DNA from: Planctomycetota bacterium | Lineage (GTDB): Bacteria; Planctomycetota; UBA1135; UBA2386 | Reading direction: 5' to 3' | NCBI GenBank assembly: GCA_020425915.1 | Contig: JAGQQZ010000069.1 | Span: 1-6,996, forward strand | Length of the DNA: 6,996 nucleotides | Shown: piece by piece, positions 6,301 to 6,996 of the stretch | Layout of the letters: each line of letters opens with the position of its first letter | How positions within the stretch are numbered: the stretch's first letter is position 1 | Notes under the pieces: generated by a model | Databases searched by the model: none | Told to the model about the DNA's origin: nothing | Seen by the model: the letters and a program-made list of their open reading frames with translations, nothing else | Program-made: the position numbers and the translations under genes

Positions 6301-6951
6301 CTAGCCGACCCTGACCGCGACCCAGCAGCCGTCACCGAACGGCACGATGATGCCGAGCACGTCGTCCCGAGCGGCCATGGCATCGTTGAATGCGCGAATC
6401 GCCGCGACCTCGTCACCGCCGTTCGGATCGAGCAATCGACCGAAGCCGAACGCATTGTCGACGAGGATCATCCCGCCGATCCGCACGATCCGCACGCACT
6501 CGTCGAGGTAGTCGGCGTAGCCCTCCTTGTCGGCGTCGATGAACGCGAAGTCGGCGCTGCCCGAATCGAACGTCCGCAGGACGTCGAGTCCCTTGCCCTC
6601 GAACACCTGGACCTCCGCCTCGAGCCCCGCGCGCTCGACCTGGGCACGGGCGAATGCCGCGCGCCCGGGATCGAGTTCGATCGTTCGCACGCGGCCACCG
6701 GCGCCGAGCGCGCGCGCCATCCGGATCGACGAATAGCCGGCGAGGGTGCCGACCTCGACGACCTCCCGGGCGCCGGTGCCGCGCAGCAGGATCTCCATGA
6801 ACGCCGCCTGCTCGGGCGAGATCTGGATCCGCGGGATGCCGGCGGCTTCGGCTGCCCGCTTCAGCTCGACGAGGAAGTCGTCCTCCTGGATCGTTCGCTC
6901 GCTCAGGTACCGGATCCAGGCTTCGTTGACCGCGTGCGTCTGTTCGGACAT
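6301..6951 (-). CDS. Class I SAM-dependent O-methyltransferase, caffeoyl-CoA/catechol type
   Basis: The protein is 216 residues, the normal size for the cation-dependent O-methyltransferase family, and probably cytoplasmic. An N-terminal helical part (1-45) leads into 'SPEQAAFMEILLR' (45-57). The Rossmann fold follows: motif I 'VVEVGTLAGYSS' (64-75), the acidic 'TIELDPG' (90-96) that binds the SAM ribose, and 'FAFIDADKEGYADYLD' (135-150). 'ILVDNAFGFG' (162-171) comes next and the end is 'IIVPFGDGCWVAV'. Asp139, Asp165 and Asn166 fall where family members hold the divalent metal. They typically methylate vicinal hydroxyl groups of catechol-like compounds; the real substrate is unknown. The start ATG at 6951 has no clear Shine-Dalgarno sequence. 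A gap of 98 bp separates it from the glycosyltransferase ATG, and same-strand order allows, but does not prove, a shared transcript or function. Confidence 0.9.
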   Translation of the reverse strand: MSEQTHAVNEAWIRYLSERTIQEDDFLVELKRAAEAAGIPRIQISPEQAAFMEILLRGTGAREVVEVGTLAGYSSIRMARALGAGGRVRTIELDPGRAAFARAQVERAGLEAEVQVFEGKGLDVLRTFDSGSADFAFIDADKEGYADYLDECVRIVRIGGMILVDNAFGFGRLLDPNGGDEVAAIRAFNDAMAARDDVLGIIVPFGDGCWVAVRVG

Positions 6952-6961
6952 GGCGCGTCGC

Positions 6962-6967
6962 AGGATA
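6962..6967 (-). promoter_or_regulatory. Possible -10 box for the O-methyltransferase gene
   Basis: TATCCT on the minus strand lies 10 nt before the ATG at 6951. If used, the transcript would be leaderless or nearly so, which would fit the missing Shine-Dalgarno sequence. There is no clear -35 box; the call rests on one hexamer. Confidence 0.2.
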
Positions 6968-6996
6968 GCCCGGCATCATGCTGGCGTGTCCACAGA

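Noticed and set aside
4311..6455. A 714-codon open frame on the minus strand
   Set aside because: It overlaps the flippase, glycosyltransferase and methyltransferase genes in another frame and is Arg-, Pro- and Ala-rich. The alternative frames show full family motifs.
6978..6996. A possible divergent gene start at the right edge (ATG at 6978 or GTG at 6986)
   Set aside because: Only a few codons are visible and no ribosome binding site or family pattern can be judged.

Overview
The window is high-GC, almost fully coding bacterial DNA. It carries seven convincing protein genes plus one small gene that is easy to miss; no RNA gene, mobile element or CRISPR array was seen. The best organism hint is the secreted protein at 2459-3553. 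Its C-terminal region has the layout I associate with large secreted-protein families of marine Planctomycetota: a Cys-containing linker, then a beta-rich stretch ending in an 'IPN..L.G...Y.QA...NP......SNG....LG'-like pattern. The assignment to Planctomycetota is an inference from that style, the GC-rich codon use and the weak Shine-Dalgarno signals, not a proof.

Left part (1-2451): a class IV PLP aminotransferase, cut by the window edge, is divergently transcribed from purF with only 37 bp between the start codons. purF encodes a complete amidophosphoribosyltransferase of the iron-sulfur type. Downstream on the same strand are an overlooked 52-codon membrane protein (1704-1862) and a glutathione-S-transferase-like protein (1852-2451). 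The small gene and the GST gene overlap by 11 bp, so the three probably form one transcript.

Right part (2459-6951): four minus-strand genes converge on the GST gene with a 7-bp gap. In transcription order they are a class I SAM-dependent O-methyltransferase, a dolichol-phosphate-mannose-synthase-like family 2 glycosyltransferase with an unusual N-terminal extension, a Wzx/MVF-type polysaccharide flippase of about 14 membrane segments, and a secreted DNRLRE-type beta-sandwich protein. The glycosyltransferase and flippase suggest a cell-surface glycan or lipid-linked sugar function. The methyltransferase and the secreted protein may be linked to it only by position.

Nothing here is clearly a new multi-gene system. 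The points most worth a second look are the small membrane protein coupled to the GST gene, the extension on the glycosyltransferase, the hairpin that pairs the start region of the secreted-protein gene, the shared compact promoter upstream of purF, and the C-terminal module of the secreted protein.
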